Assembly (NCBI RefSeq): GCF_030063475.1
Contig: NZ_JASIRT010000001.1
Coordinates: 186,001 to 250,000 of the forward strand
DNA: 64,000 nt
DNA from: Roseomonas sp. E05
Lineage (GTDB): Bacteria > Pseudomonadota > Alphaproteobacteria > Acetobacterales > Acetobacteraceae
Reading direction: 5' to 3'
Position numbers and translations under genes: made by a program. Shown here in pieces: positions 1 through 8,086 of this stretch. Within the stretch, counting starts at the first letter, position 1. Each line of letters opens with the position of its first letter. The notes beneath the pieces are model-generated. The model saw only the letters and a program-made list of their open reading frames with translations, made no database searches and was not told where the DNA came from.

Positions 1-726
1 CTGGCGACGGCGCTCAAGTTCCAGGGCAGCTTCAGCCTGCAGGCCAAGGGTGAAGGCCCTGTGAGCATGCTGCTGGCCGACTGCACCGACGCCGGCGGCC
101 TGCGCGGCTACATCCGCGCCGATAGCGGGAAGCTGCCGGCGGAGGAGAGGCCCGGCGCCGACACGCTGCTCGGCAAGGGCTATCTGGCCTTCACCTGCGA
201 CCAGGGGCCGGAGATGGACCGCTACCAGGGCATCGTTGCCATCGAAGGCAGCACGCTCGCGGAGATGACGGGCCACTACTTCGCCACGTCCGAGCAGCTC
301 GACAGCCGCGTCTGGCTGGCGGCCGGCCAGACCCCCGCCGGCTGGCGCGCCACCGCGCTGATCCTGGAGCGCATCGCCGGCGAGGGCGGCATCGACCCCG
401 AGCTGGACAAGGCCGCGCAGGACGACGCCTGGGAGACCGCCCTCGCCCTCGCCGCCACCCTCACCGAGTCGGAGATGCTGGACGACGGCCTCCCGCCCGA
501 GCGGCTGCTCTATCGCCTCTTTCATGCCGAGGGCCTTGCGCTCGGCAAGCCGCGGCCGCTTTCCTATGGCTGCCGCTGCTCGCGGTCCCGGCTGGCTTCC
601 GTGCTCTCCGGCTTCGGCACCGACGACCTCGACCACATGGCCGAGGACGGCACCATCACCATGACCTGCGAGTTCTGCAACGTCGCCTTCCGCTTCGGGC
701 GTTCCGAGGTGCAGGCGGCGGACTGA
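1..726 (+). CDS. hslO: Hsp33 redox-regulated chaperone, 5' end outside window
   Basis: Cytosolic holdase chaperone that binds unfolding proteins when oxidised. The reading frame is already open at base 1 and runs to a TGA at 724-726, so the N terminus is missing. The visible C-terminal part ends with the redox zinc site of the family: a CRC pair (YGCRCSRSRL) and, about 30 residues later, a CEFC pair, giving the CxC-(n)-CxxC arrangement that binds zinc when reduced. The spacing matches Hsp33 closely. An internal ATG at 67 gives an apparent 220-residue ORF, but the upstream codons (ALKFQGSFSLQAKGEGPVS) match the family, so the gene is longer. The next gene on the same strand begins about 120 bp downstream. 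Confidence 0.95.
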   Translation: MATALKFQGSFSLQAKGEGPVSMLLADCTDAGGLRGYIRADSGKLPAEERPGADTLLGKGYLAFTCDQGPEMDRYQGIVAIEGSTLAEMTGHYFATSEQLDSRVWLAAGQTPAGWRATALILERIAGEGGIDPELDKAAQDDAWETALALAATLTESEMLDDGLPPERLLYRLFHAEGLALGKPRPLSYGCRCSRSRLASVLSGFGTDDLDHMAEDGTITMTCEFCNVAFRFGRSEVQAAD

Positions 727-844
727 GCGGCTTTTGGCCATCCCCCGGCGGAGAGGGCTGGGCCGGTCTTTGTTTTGCGAGCATCTTCGCCCATCTGACG
801 GTTTCCAGTCCGATGGGACCGCTCGAAGGGGAGAACAGCGAGGA

Positions 845-1477
845 ATGATGCCGACCACGCGCCGTGGCGCGATCCTGCTGCTGCCGCTGCTGGCGGCGGC
901 CTGCGCCGGCGGCGATGCCCAGCCGCCCCTGCGGCCGCCCCCGGGCTACACCCATCTCACGCCCCTGCGGCTGAACGTGCTGGATGTCGAGGCGTTGGAG
1001 CCACCGCCCGGCCCGGCCTTCCGGGTGGACCCCCCGGCCCCGCTCTCCCCGCTCACCCAGGCGCTGCGCATGGGGCGGGACCGGCTGGTGGCGGTCGGCA
1101 CCAGCGGCCATGCCCGCTTCCTGGTGGATGCCGCCAGCCTGACGCGCGAGGTGGCGCAGCCCGGCGGCATGTTCAGCCAGCGCACGGAGCGGCTGGCGGT
1201 CTATATCCGCGTGCGGGTGGAGATCCTGGGCGATGACGGCCGGCGCGTCGGCTTCTCCGAGGCCGAGGTGCGCCGCAACGCCACCGTCGTCGATGAAGGC
1301 GCCGCCAGCCAGGCCCGCGCGGCCGACCAGATCGTGCGGCAGGCGATGGACGACCTGAACGTGGAGTTCGAGTTCCAGCTCCGCCGCAACCTGCGCGACT
1401 GGATCATGTCCGGCACGCCGACCGCCCCGCTGCCCGGCCCGGTGCAGCAGGAAAACCTGAGCCAGCCGGCGGGCTGA
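845..1477 (+). CDS. Predicted lipoprotein of unknown function
   Basis: A 210-residue protein whose N terminus reads as a lipoprotein signal: two arginines, a hydrophobic stretch, then a lipobox ending LLAAAC, so the mature protein should be lipid-anchored and periplasmic. The longer ORF starting at 734 would place non-conserved sequence before the signal; the ATG pair at 845/848 follows a purine-rich GAGGA ribosome site and gives a proper signal peptide. The body has a mixed alpha/beta look with a segment predicted as a beta strand (RLAVYIRVRVEIL) and a C-terminal amphipathic helix. I do not recognise the family. It lies between hslO and a RidA gene with only 3 bp to the latter, so the two are probably co-transcribed. 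Confidence 0.75.
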   Translation: MMPTTRRGAILLLPLLAAACAGGDAQPPLRPPPGYTHLTPLRLNVLDVEALEPPPGPAFRVDPPAPLSPLTQALRMGRDRLVAVGTSGHARFLVDAASLTREVAQPGGMFSQRTERLAVYIRVRVEILGDDGRRVGFSEAEVRRNATVVDEGAASQARAADQIVRQAMDDLNVEFEFQLRRNLRDWIMSGTPTAPLPGPVQQENLSQPAG

Positions 1478-1480
1478 GCC

Positions 1481-1870
1481 ATGGCGCAGGTCACCTTCTC
1501 CAACCCGCCCGGCGTGCATCGCCCGGCGGCGCGCTATTCCCAGGCCGGGCTGGTGGAGGGCGCCGGGCGCCGCCTGATCATCAGCGGCCAGATCGGTGTG
1601 GCGCCGGACGGCACGGTGCCGGAAGCGCCGGAGGCGCAGGTGCGGCAGGCCCTGGGCAATCTCGTGGCCGTGCTGGCGGCCCATGGGATGCGCCCGGAGA
1701 ACGTCGTGAAGGTGCTGGTCCTGCTGACCGACCGCGCCCTGCTGCCGGTCTGGCGCACCGAGCGGGACGCCGTCTTCGGCGAGCACGCCCCCTGCAGCTC
1801 GCTGATGATCGTGGCCGGACTGGCCGACCCCCGCTTCGTGCTGGAAGTCGAGGCAGAGGCGATCGCCTGA
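1481..1870 (+). CDS. RidA family (YjgF/YER057c/UK114) protein
   Basis: A 129-residue cytosolic protein of the RidA superfamily, whose well-studied members hydrolyse reactive enamine/imine intermediates released by PLP enzymes. The family pattern is visible: the early GxxYSQAxxV-like stretch (RYSQAGLVEG), LIISGQIGVAPDG, repeated QxxxxLxNL helix, and the C-terminal VEAEAIA. The usual RidA arginine/glutamate signature at the end is partly altered (the family commonly ends VEIEAIA), so it may belong to a non-canonical Rid subgroup. It starts 3 bp after the lipoprotein stop, and its own stop is followed directly by a repeat element that can act as a terminator. Confidence 0.88.
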   Translation: MAQVTFSNPPGVHRPAARYSQAGLVEGAGRRLIISGQIGVAPDGTVPEAPEAQVRQALGNLVAVLAAHGMRPENVVKVLVLLTDRALLPVWRTERDAVFGEHAPCSSLMIVAGLADPRFVLEVEAEAIA

Positions 1871-1878
1871 CGCGGCAG

Positions 1879-2063
1879 AGCCGGGGGAGAATGAATTCTC
1901 CCCCGGACCCCCCTCTTCTTTTTTTCATCAGTTTTGGCGGGACTGACTGAATGCGCTCACGCCGGGGCTGGAGCAGCCCCGGCGACTGGGGCCGCCACAG
2001 GCGGGGCCCGAAACTGGCAGAAAAAAGATGGGGGTCTGGGGGAATTCATTCCCTCAGCCTTTT
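1879..2063. repeat. Copy 1 of dispersed inverted-repeat/bidirectional terminator element (long centre)
   Basis: Between the convergent ridA and folE genes lie two inverted arms. The left arm is a GC-rich palindrome around GAATTC (1881-1906) followed by a T-rich tract; the right arm (about 2022-2060) is its near reverse complement, with A-rich sequence, GATGGGGGTCTGGGGG and a second GAATTC palindrome. The centre is longer here than in other copies and holds its own GC-rich hairpins. The folE stop codon lies at the right edge. Matching elements occur at about 34.03, 51.38, 54.6 and 60.54 kb. Confidence 0.8.
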
Positions 2064-2722
2064 CACGCCTCAGGAACGGGCGCGCTGCTCCTGGTCATGG
2101 CGAGGAACTCCCGCCGCAACCCGGAATCGGTGCGGAACTCACCCAGCATCCGGCTGGTGATCATGCTGACGCCGGGCTGGTGCACGCCGCGGGTGGTCAT
2201 GCACTGGTGGCTGGCCTCGATCACCACCGCGACGCCGCGCGGCTTCAGCACCTCGTCGATGCTGTTGGCGATCTGTGCCGTCAGCTTCTCCTGGATCTGC
2301 AGGCGGCGGGCATAGGCCTCCACCACCCGGGCCAGCTTGGAGATGCCGACCACCCGGCCGGCGGGCAGGTAGGCCACATGCGCCCGGCCGATGATCGGCA
2401 CCATGTGGTGCTCGCAATGGCTCTCCAGGCGGATGTCGCGCAGCACCACCATCTCGTCATAGCCCTCGGTCTCCTCGAAGGAGCGGGCGAGGATCTGGAC
2501 AGGGTCCTCCCGGTAGCCGGCGAAGAACTCCTCATAGGCGCGAACGACGCGGGCGGGCGTGTCGAGCAGGCCCTCGCGCTCCGGGTCGTCCCCCGCCCAG
2601 AGCAACAGGGTACGGACGGCGGCCTCGGCTTCGGCACGGCTCGGGCGGCCCTCGGAAAGGCTGGACTCGGCCTGCTTCTTCGCCGGCGGGATGGTGATGT
2701 TCACTCTGGCCTTCCGCTCCAT
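2063..2722 (-). CDS. folE: GTP cyclohydrolase I
   Basis: Converts GTP to 7,8-dihydroneopterin triphosphate, the first step of tetrahydrofolate (and queuosine-type) synthesis, in the cytosol. The 219-residue length is typical of the type IA enzyme. Zinc ligands are visible: C103 and H106 in the [11 protein letters not shown] segment and C174 in HQCMTTRG; the GTP-binding helix [13 protein letters not shown] precedes them. An ORF continues further upstream to 3010 but that part is the antisense shadow of apaG; the ATG at 2722 ([14 protein letters not shown]) is preceded by a plausible leader. It is the last of three same-strand genes (lysE-type, apaG, folE), with about 85 bp between apaG and folE, and ends in a repeat element. 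Confidence 0.95.
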   Translation of the reverse strand: MERKARVNITIPPAKKQAESSLSEGRPSRAEAEAAVRTLLLWAGDDPEREGLLDTPARVVRAYEEFFAGYREDPVQILARSFEETEGYDEMVVLRDIRLESHCEHHMVPIIGRAHVAYLPAGRVVGISKLARVVEAYARRLQIQEKLTAQIANSIDEVLKPRGVAVVIEASHQCMTTRGVHQPGVSMITSRMLGEFRTDSGLRREFLAMTRSSAPVPEA

Positions 2723-2807
2723 GGTCCGCGCGTCTGATGCGGCACCACTTGTGCCTGCGCGTGCGGCGTTGCAATGCCCGATTGCGCAGGGCTCGGGCGA
2801 CGTCCTG

Positions 2808-3218
2808 TCAATGCACCATGCCGGCCTGGTGCGGGCTATCAAGGCTGAAGGCAGGAATGGCGACGTCAAAGGCTTCGCCGCTGTCGCGCTCAACCATGTG
2901 GTAGGTGCCGCGCATGAAGCCGGAGGGCGTCGAGAGCGGCGTGCCGGAGGTGTACTCGAAGCTCTCGCCCGCTTCCAGCACGGGCTGCTCGCCCACCACG
3001 CCGGGGCCATGCACGCGCTGCTCGCGGCCCAGCCCGTCGGTGATCTGCCAGCTCCGCTTCAGCAGTTGCACGGTGCGGGCGCTCAGGTTCTCGATGGTGA
3101 CGCGGTAGGCCCAGACGAAATGCGACTGCTCGGGCTGCGACTGGTCAGCCAGATAGAAGGCCCGGACCGAGACGCGGATGCCATGCGTCGTGGCGGTGAA
3201 GACGGGGGAATGGGCCAT
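2808..3218 (-). CDS. apaG: ApaG (Co2+/Mg2+ efflux-associated) protein
   Basis: A 136-residue single-domain protein of the ApaG family, an immunoglobulin-like beta-sandwich fold of uncertain molecular role, linked genetically to metal resistance in Salmonella. The family pattern is clear: [14 protein letters not shown] near the start, the central [25 protein letters not shown], the glycine-rich [23 protein letters not shown] segments, and [12 protein letters not shown]-like C-terminal strands. The long ORF upstream to 3611 is antisense shadow of the exporter gene. The ATG at 3218 lies 5 bp after the exporter stop, so the two genes are translationally close and probably one transcript. Confidence 0.93.
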   Translation of the reverse strand: MAHSPVFTATTHGIRVSVRAFYLADQSQPEQSHFVWAYRVTIENLSARTVQLLKRSWQITDGLGREQRVHGPGVVGEQPVLEAGESFEYTSGTPLSTPSGFMRGTYHMVERDSGEAFDVAIPAFSLDSPHQAGMVH

Positions 3219-3223
3219 GGCGC

Positions 3224-3838
3224 TCACCCCGCGCGCCGCAGCGTGGCCGTGGCCAGCCCGGCGCCGATCAGCACGCCGCCGCCCAGCCGGTTCAGCGCCC
3301 GCCGCAGGCCGGGCCGCCGCACCGCGCCGGAGAGGCGCCCGGCGGCCAGCGCATAGAACAGCGCGTTGAGCGCCGCCAGCACGACGAAGCTGGCCACCAG
3401 GATGGCCGCCTGCGGCAGGAAGGGCCGGCCGGCATCGAGGAACTGCGGCACGAAGGCGACGAAAAAGGCGATCGACTTCGGGTTCAGCGCGGTGACGAGG
3501 AAGGCCTGCCGCCAGGCGTCGCGCGCGGCGACAGGAGCCGCCCCCGCCGCCGCCACCGGCGCCCGCCACAGCCGCAGGCCAAGATAGACCAGATAGGCAG
3601 CACCCGCCCATTTCAGCGCGGTGAACAATGCCGCCGAGGCCGAGAGCAGCGCACCGAGGCCGGCCAGCGAGAGGCTCATGGCCACCAGGTCTCCCGCCGC
3701 AACGCCGGCCACCAGCGGCAGCGCCGCCCGGCGCCCGCCGCCCAGCGACTGGCCGATGACCAGCAGGACGGTCGGCCCCGGGATCAGCAACATCACCGAG
3801 GCCGCGGCGAGGAACGCGATCCAGGTTTCAACCGGCAT
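3224..3838 (-). CDS. LysE/RhtB family amino-acid exporter
   Basis: A 204-residue inner-membrane protein of the LysE/RhtB superfamily, which exports amino acids such as homoserine, threonine or lysine by proton exchange; the actual substrate cannot be read from sequence. The N-terminal signature PGPTVLLVIGQSLGGGRRAA is typical, followed by about six hydrophobic segments, and the mid-protein motif LNPKSIAFFVAFVPQFLD is diagnostic of the family. The start at 3838 (MPVETWIAFL) puts the first membrane helix immediately after the initiator; the longer frame upstream is proline/arginine-rich and looks non-coding. First gene of a minus-strand run with apaG and folE. Confidence 0.92.
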   Translation of the reverse strand: MPVETWIAFLAAASVMLLIPGPTVLLVIGQSLGGGRRAALPLVAGVAAGDLVAMSLSLAGLGALLSASAALFTALKWAGAAYLVYLGLRLWRAPVAAAGAAPVAARDAWRQAFLVTALNPKSIAFFVAFVPQFLDAGRPFLPQAAILVASFVVLAALNALFYALAAGRLSGAVRRPGLRRALNRLGGGVLIGAGLATATLRRAG

Positions 3839-3942
3839 GGGTCCTCCGCGAAGGGCATGGGGGGACCGGTATTTTGCGCCGCGCGCCCGCCGCCGTCGAG
3901 GGCGGGATGGGCAGCCCGCTCCCCCCATGGCAGAATAAGGGA

Positions 3943-4548
3943 ATGGAGCGAAAGCGGGAGGATGCGCGGCCGGCCGCGGGCAAGGCGCCGGATGCGGCAC
4001 GGCTGCACGAGGCCGCGCTGGCGCATCTGGCGCGCTTCGCCGCCACCGAGACCGGGCTGCTGCGCGTGCTGCACCGGCGGATCGACCGCTGGGCGCGCCG
4101 CGCCGAGGCGGAGGGCCAGCCCACCGACCAGATCGTCGCCACCGTCATCGCCGGCCGGGCCGCCGCAGCCGAGGTCGCGCGCCGCCTCGCCACCTCGGGC
4201 GCGGTGGACGACGCCGCCTTCGCCGCCGCCCGCGCCCGGCGGCTGAACCGCGCCGGCCGCTCGCAGCGGGCCATCGCCGCGCATCTGGCCGCCAAGGGCG
4301 TGGGTGCGGAAACGGCCGCCGCCGTGCTGGAGGAGGCGCCGCCGGACGAGCTGATCGCCGCGCTCAGCCATCTGCGCCGCCGCCGCGCCGGCCCCTTCGC
4401 GCCGGAGCAGCCGCCCTCGCCCGAGGCACGGTTGAAGGCGCTGGCCGCCCTCGCCCGCGGCGGCTTCGCGCGCGACCTGGCCGAGCGCGCCCTGGAGATG
4501 GACCCGGCCGAGGCGGAGGAGCGCCTGCTGGCGGCCCGTCGTGGCTGA
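3943..4548 (+). CDS. recX: RecX family regulatory protein
   Basis: A 201-residue helical protein of the RecX family, which binds RecA filaments and limits recombinase activity in the cytosol. The recognisable pattern is a series of three-helix repeats: LARFAATETGLLRVLHRRI near the start, then VARRLATSGAVDDAAFAAARARRL and RSQRAIAAHLAAKGV, ending in LARGGFARDLAERAL. Very alanine-rich, as expected at this GC content. The ATG at 3943 is preceded by AAGG; an upstream in-frame ATG at 3907 is possible but adds unconserved residues. No recA is nearby, as is common in alphaproteobacteria. Its end overlaps the azlC start (GTG 4541). Confidence 0.88.
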   Translation: MERKREDARPAAGKAPDAARLHEAALAHLARFAATETGLLRVLHRRIDRWARRAEAEGQPTDQIVATVIAGRAAAAEVARRLATSGAVDDAAFAAARARRLNRAGRSQRAIAAHLAAKGVGAETAAAVLEEAPPDELIAALSHLRRRRAGPFAPEQPPSPEARLKALAALARGGFARDLAERALEMDPAEAEERLLAARRG

Positions 4549-5275
4549 GGTCCAAGCGGCGGAGACAAGAGCCGGCCCGGTCCGCTTCACCCGCGACGGC
4601 ATCCGGCGCGGCGCGCTCCGGGCCGCGCCGATGCTGCTCGGCCTGTTGCCCTTCGGCCTGGTGGTGGGCGTGGTCTCGGTCGGGCGGGGCCTCTCGCTCG
4701 CCGAGGCGCTGGCCATGTCGGCCCTGGTCTATGCCGGTTCGGCGCAGTTGCTGGCGCTGGAGCTCTGGGCCGACCCCGCGCCGGTCCTGGCGGCGACCCT
4801 GGCGGCGGCAGTGGTGAACATCCGCATGGCGCCGATGGGCGCGGCGCTGGCCCCCTGGCTGGACCGGCTGCGCGGCCTGCGCCTCTGGGGCACGCTGGCA
4901 ACGCTGGTGGACCATTCCTTCGCCATGAGCATGGCCGAGATCCGTTCCGGCGGGCGCGATGCCGGCTTCCTGCTGGGCACCTCCCTGGTGCTCTATGTCG
5001 GCTGGATCATCTCGGTGGGCGCGGGGCATGTGCTCGGGGGCGCGGTGCGGCTGCCGCCAGGGCATCCCCTGTTCTTCGGCGGCATTGCCGCCTTCGCCGC
5101 GCTGCTGGTGCCGCTCTGGCGCGGGGCGCGGCAGGATCTGATGGCCTGGGCGCTGGCCGCGGCGCTGGCGGTGGCACTGCACTGGCTCGGCCTGCCGCAG
5201 CCGCTGCCGCTGCTCGGCGCCGCGCTGGCCGGCGCGGCGCTGGCGGCCTGGCAGGAAACCCGCGCCGCCCGATGA
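4541..5275 (+). CDS. azlC: AzlC family branched-chain amino-acid exporter, large subunit
   Basis: Large membrane subunit of an AzlCD-type exporter, known for efflux of branched-chain amino acids and analogues. 244 residues with the family opening FRDGIRRGALRAAPMLLGLLPFGLVVGV, the conserved LVYAGSAQLLALELWA stretch, NIRMAPMGAALAPWL, and multiple hydrophobic segments. The start codon is GTG at 4541, eight bases inside the recX coding end, implying translational coupling. Its own stop overlaps the azlD start by four bases (ATGA at 5272), the classic arrangement of this two-component permease. Confidence 0.93.
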   Translation: MAEVQAAETRAGPVRFTRDGIRRGALRAAPMLLGLLPFGLVVGVVSVGRGLSLAEALAMSALVYAGSAQLLALELWADPAPVLAATLAAAVVNIRMAPMGAALAPWLDRLRGLRLWGTLATLVDHSFAMSMAEIRSGGRDAGFLLGTSLVLYVGWIISVGAGHVLGGAVRLPPGHPLFFGGIAAFAALLVPLWRGARQDLMAWALAAALAVALHWLGLPQPLPLLGAALAGAALAAWQETRAAR

Positions 5276-5577
5276 GAAGCGACGTTCTGCTGACCATCCT
5301 GGGGATGGCCGCCGTGACCTACCTGTGCCGCGCGGGCGGCTACGCCATCATGCGGGCGAAGCGACCGCCGCCCTTCCTGGACGCCATGCTGCGCAACCTG
5401 CCCGGGCCGATCTTCATGGCCTATGTGGCCCTCGCCCTGACGCGCACCGGCCCCGCCGGCCTGCTCGGCACCGTCGTGGTGGTGCTGGTGCAGTGGCGCA
5501 CCGGCCATCTCAGCGCCTCGATCCTCGCCGGCATCGGTGCCGTCTGGCTGCTGGATTTGCTGCCGGATCTCGGCTGA
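5272..5577 (+). CDS. azlD: AzlD family branched-chain amino-acid exporter, small subunit
   Basis: Small hydrophobic partner of AzlC: 101 residues with about four membrane segments, starting LLTILGMAAVTYLCRAGGY and containing the family MRNLPGPIFMAYVALAL-like stretch (MLRNLPGPIFMAYVA). AzlC and AzlD are known to work as a pair at the inner membrane. The ATG overlaps the azlC stop as ATGA. A non-coding stretch of about 180 bp with lower GC follows before the glycosidase gene. Confidence 0.93.
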   Translation: MRSDVLLTILGMAAVTYLCRAGGYAIMRAKRPPPFLDAMLRNLPGPIFMAYVALALTRTGPAGLLGTVVVVLVQWRTGHLSASILAGIGAVWLLDLLPDLG

Positions 5578-5606
5578 GAGCGTGGTTGCTCAGAAATATT
5601 GTCGTG

Positions 5607-5633
5607 TGACGTGCATGCGCAACTTTCACGTCA
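5607..5633. promoter_or_regulatory. Inverted repeat TGACGTG-N13-CACGTCA, possible operator of the glycosidase gene
   Basis: Perfect 7-bp arms at 5607-5613 and 5627-5633 in the AT-richer intergenic region ahead of the GH26-type gene. The position about 130 bp upstream of the start fits a regulator site, but no matching regulator is adjacent and the binding protein is unknown. Confidence 0.35.
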
Positions 5634-5761
5634 GAATGGCACCAAACCACAACTCCCAAAGACGTGGCCCAGGAGAGTGAAGAATCTTCTTTCACCTGTG
5701 GCGCATCCATTAAAGAAGAGGAGACCTCTCCCGGCCGAACATTTTTGAAGGAAAAATCCAG

Positions 5762-6871
5762 ATGGCCCAAGTCGGAGTTTATGTTGGCAACTACTGGGAG
5801 AATCTCGAACGCTTCGAGAACTGGCTGGGCCGGCCCGCCGACAACGTGCACACGGTCATCGGCTATCAGAGCTGGGAGGATTTCCTCTCAGGCGCGCGTT
5901 GGGGCGCCAGCGATGCATGGAGCGATGGGCAGCACGACCTCGCCTGGTCAGTGCCGCTGATCGTCAACGGCGCCACCCTCGCCGAGGCCGCCACCGGCGC
6001 CTACAACGACTACTACCGCCAGGCTGCCGAGGCCATGAAGGACAGCGGCCTGCCCGGCCAGCCCCTCAATGTCCGGGTGGGCTGGGAGTTCAACGGCGGC
6101 TGGTTCCCCTGGTCCGCCATCGATCACCAGCAGGACTATATCGGCGCCTTCCGGCAGTTCGTGGATACCTTCCGCAGCGTCTCCGACCGTTTCGTCTTCG
6201 AGTGGAACGTGAACGAGGCCTGGGAGGGCTCCATGGACCCCGCCAGCGCCTATCCCGGCGACAACTATGTCGATGTCATCGGCATGGACGCCTACTGGAA
6301 GACCGAATTCTTCGGCGACGATCCCTATCATGCCTGGGACCTGGTGCTGAACGAGCAGTACGGGCTGCAGTGGCACGTGAACTTCGCCGCCGCCCACAAC
6401 AAGCCTGCGGCCTATTCGGAATGGGGCGTGATGACCAACAACGCCGAGCCTTACATCAATGCCATGAAGTACTGGTTCGACACGCACAATGTCGCTTTCC
6501 AGTCACGCTGGGATTCCGACGACAACTATTCCGGCCTGCTTTCCGACGGCACCGAACCGCAGACCGGGCAGGCCTATGTGGACGCCTTCCATGATCCGGC
6601 CGTGCAGTGGAAACTGGACGGGCTGGTCTACATCGCCGGCTACCCGGATCTCATTCAGGGCATCGGCGTCGATGCGGCCGCCGGGCTGTCGCACTTCTTT
6701 CACCATGGCGTCATGGAGCAGCGTGACCCCGTCCATTTCGACGCGCAGGCCTACCTCGCCCGCTATGCCGACCTGTCGGCCTGGCTGGGGGCAGACACGA
6801 CGGCGGCAGCCCGGCACTTCATCGAGCACGGCTACGCGGAAGGCCGCTCTGACGGGGTCTTCTACGGCTAG
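5762..6871 (+). CDS. GH26-like glycoside hydrolase with two C-terminal ~40-residue repeats
   Basis: A 369-residue protein. Residues 1-280 resemble glycosyl hydrolase family 26 (beta-mannanase fold): a probable acid/base glutamate E109 in RVGWEFNGGWFPW, the substrate-cleft segment FEWNVNEAW, DVIGMDAYW, and a probable nucleophile E220 in AAYSEWGV. Residues about 285-365 hold two tandem copies of a motif of the type YLARYADLSAWLG...A..HFIEHGYAEGRSD, which is found at the ends of secreted alphaproteobacterial enzymes. No N-terminal signal peptide is visible, so if exported it must use another route such as type I secretion. Ribosome site AAGGA lies at 5749-5753. GC is somewhat lower at its 5' end than in neighbours. 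It stands alone. Substrate unknown. Confidence 0.78.
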   Translation: MAQVGVYVGNYWENLERFENWLGRPADNVHTVIGYQSWEDFLSGARWGASDAWSDGQHDLAWSVPLIVNGATLAEAATGAYNDYYRQAAEAMKDSGLPGQPLNVRVGWEFNGGWFPWSAIDHQQDYIGAFRQFVDTFRSVSDRFVFEWNVNEAWEGSMDPASAYPGDNYVDVIGMDAYWKTEFFGDDPYHAWDLVLNEQYGLQWHVNFAAAHNKPAAYSEWGVMTNNAEPYINAMKYWFDTHNVAFQSRWDSDDNYSGLLSDGTEPQTGQAYVDAFHDPAVQWKLDGLVYIAGYPDLIQGIGVDAAAGLSHFFHHGVMEQRDPVHFDAQAYLARYADLSAWLGADTTAAARHFIEHGYAEGRSDGVFYG

Positions 6872-6889
6872 CCCGGCCCGTCCTGGGCG

Positions 6890-7318
6890 TCAGCCGCCAT
6901 CTCCCTGGAGCAGCCGTGCGGCGGGCGGCCAGAGGAGGATGACCTCGGCCCGCCACACCCAGAGCGCCGCGAGCGCCCCCGCCACCACCAGGATCGATAC
7001 CGCCCAGGCGATCAACGGCGCGGCCAGGCCGGGCGGCGGCTCGGGCGGTTCCTCAGGGGGAGGCAGGGCGCGGGGGGGTGGCTCTGGCGGTGCGGCGGGC
7101 GCGCCCAGCCGCGGCCGCACGCGCAGCGGCATGGGCCTGCGTCCCGGCGGGGCCGCGGAGGGCGAGGCCAGCCTTTCCTCGGCGGGCAGCGGCGCGGCCG
7201 CCGGGGCAAGCGGCACCCAGGCCTGCCCGCAGCGCGCACAGCGAACCTCGCGGCCAGGCGGGAGCAACTCCTCCCGCACCTCGTAGGCGGCGGCGCAGCC
7301 CGGACATTCGATGCGCAT
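6890..7318 (-). CDS. MJ0042-type zinc-ribbon protein with one membrane helix
   Basis: A 142-residue protein starting MRIECPGCAAAYEV and containing a second CARC pair at about residues 27-30: the CxxC...CxxC zinc ribbon known as MJ0042/zf-CHC2-like at the N terminus of many proteobacterial proteins. A long proline/alanine-rich linker follows, then a single membrane helix (LIAWAVSILVVAGALAALWVW) and a short tail. This architecture matches the zinc-ribbon proteins encoded divergently from ftsE in Acetobacteraceae and Rhodospirillales. The frame is open to 7339, but ATG 7318 starts exactly at the zinc ribbon. Role unknown; proximity to ftsEX suggests an envelope or division-associated job. Confidence 0.82.
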   Translation of the reverse strand: MRIECPGCAAAYEVREELLPPGREVRCARCGQAWVPLAPAAAPLPAEERLASPSAAPPGRRPMPLRVRPRLGAPAAPPEPPPRALPPPEEPPEPPPGLAAPLIAWAVSILVVAGALAALWVWRAEVILLWPPAARLLQGDGG

Positions 7319-7411
7319 GGCCCCGCTATGCCGGGGCAAAGCTCGCGCTGCAAGCCTTCGTCACACCTCCCGGGTGGCGGGCGGCGGCGGAGCGTGGCAT
7401 TCCCCTGCCGC

Positions 7412-8086
7412 ATGGTGCGCTTCACCGCGGTCGGCCTGCGCTATCCCTCGCCCGACGGGGCGACAGGCCCGGAGGCCCTGGCCGACCTGACCTTCACGCT
7501 GCCCGAGGGCAGCTTCACCTGGCTGCTGGGCGCCTCGGGCGCCGGCAAGTCCTCGCTGCTGCGACTGATGCACCTCGCTTTGCTGCCGACGCGCGGCGAG
7601 CTGGAGGTGCTGGGCGAGCGCGTGCGCCGCGAGCGGCGGGCCGCCCTGCCGGCGCTGCGGCGGCGCATCGGCGTGGTGTTCCAGGACTTCCGGCTGCTGC
7701 CCTACCTTTCCGCCTTCGACAATGTGGCGCTGCCGCTGCGTCTCGCCGGCCGCTCGGAGGCCAGCCTGCGGCCGGACGTAACGGAGATGCTGCGCTGGGT
7801 GGGGCTGCAGGGAAAGGAGCTGGCGCTGCCGCAGCAGCTCTCGGGGGGCGAGCAGCAGCGCATCGCCATCGCCCGCGCGGTGGTGACGCGCCCGGCCCTG
7901 CTGGTGGCCGACGAGCCGACCGGCAACCTCGATTCGTACCAGGCGCGCCGCCTGCTCGCGCTGTTGACGCAGATGAACCGGCTCGGCACCACCGTGGTGG
8001 TGGCGACCCACAGCGAGGATCTGGTGGCCCAGTTCGCCGCCCCCGCGCTGGTGCTGGAGGAAGGCCGGGTGGTGCATCATGGCTGA
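7412..8086 (+). CDS. ftsE: Cell-division ABC transporter ATP-binding protein FtsE
   Basis: ATPase of the FtsEX complex, which sits at the divisome and controls peptidoglycan hydrolases. 224 residues with all ABC signatures: Walker A GASGAGKSS, Q-loop VFQDFRLLPYLSAFDNVALP, signature LSGGEQQR, Walker B LLVADEPTGNLD and H-loop THSEDLV. The phrase DEPTGNLD and the short length are typical of FtsE/LolD-type ATPases; the downstream overlap with FtsX fixes the identity. The ATG at 7412 (MVRFTAVGLRYP) is chosen over the longer frame from 7328. Its end overlaps ftsX by 8 bp. Confidence 0.95.
   Translation: MVRFTAVGLRYPSPDGATGPEALADLTFTLPEGSFTWLLGASGAGKSSLLRLMHLALLPTRGELEVLGERVRRERRAALPALRRRIGVVFQDFRLLPYLSAFDNVALPLRLAGRSEASLRPDVTEMLRWVGLQGKELALPQQLSGGEQQRIAIARAVVTRPALLVADEPTGNLDSYQARRLLALLTQMNRLGTTVVVATHSEDLVAQFAAPALVLEEGRVVHHG

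Noticed and set aside
2028-2315. Small peptides such as [12 protein letters not shown] encoded in the repeats
   Set aside because: They recur only because the dispersed inverted repeat is open in one frame; no start signal or conservation beyond the repeat.
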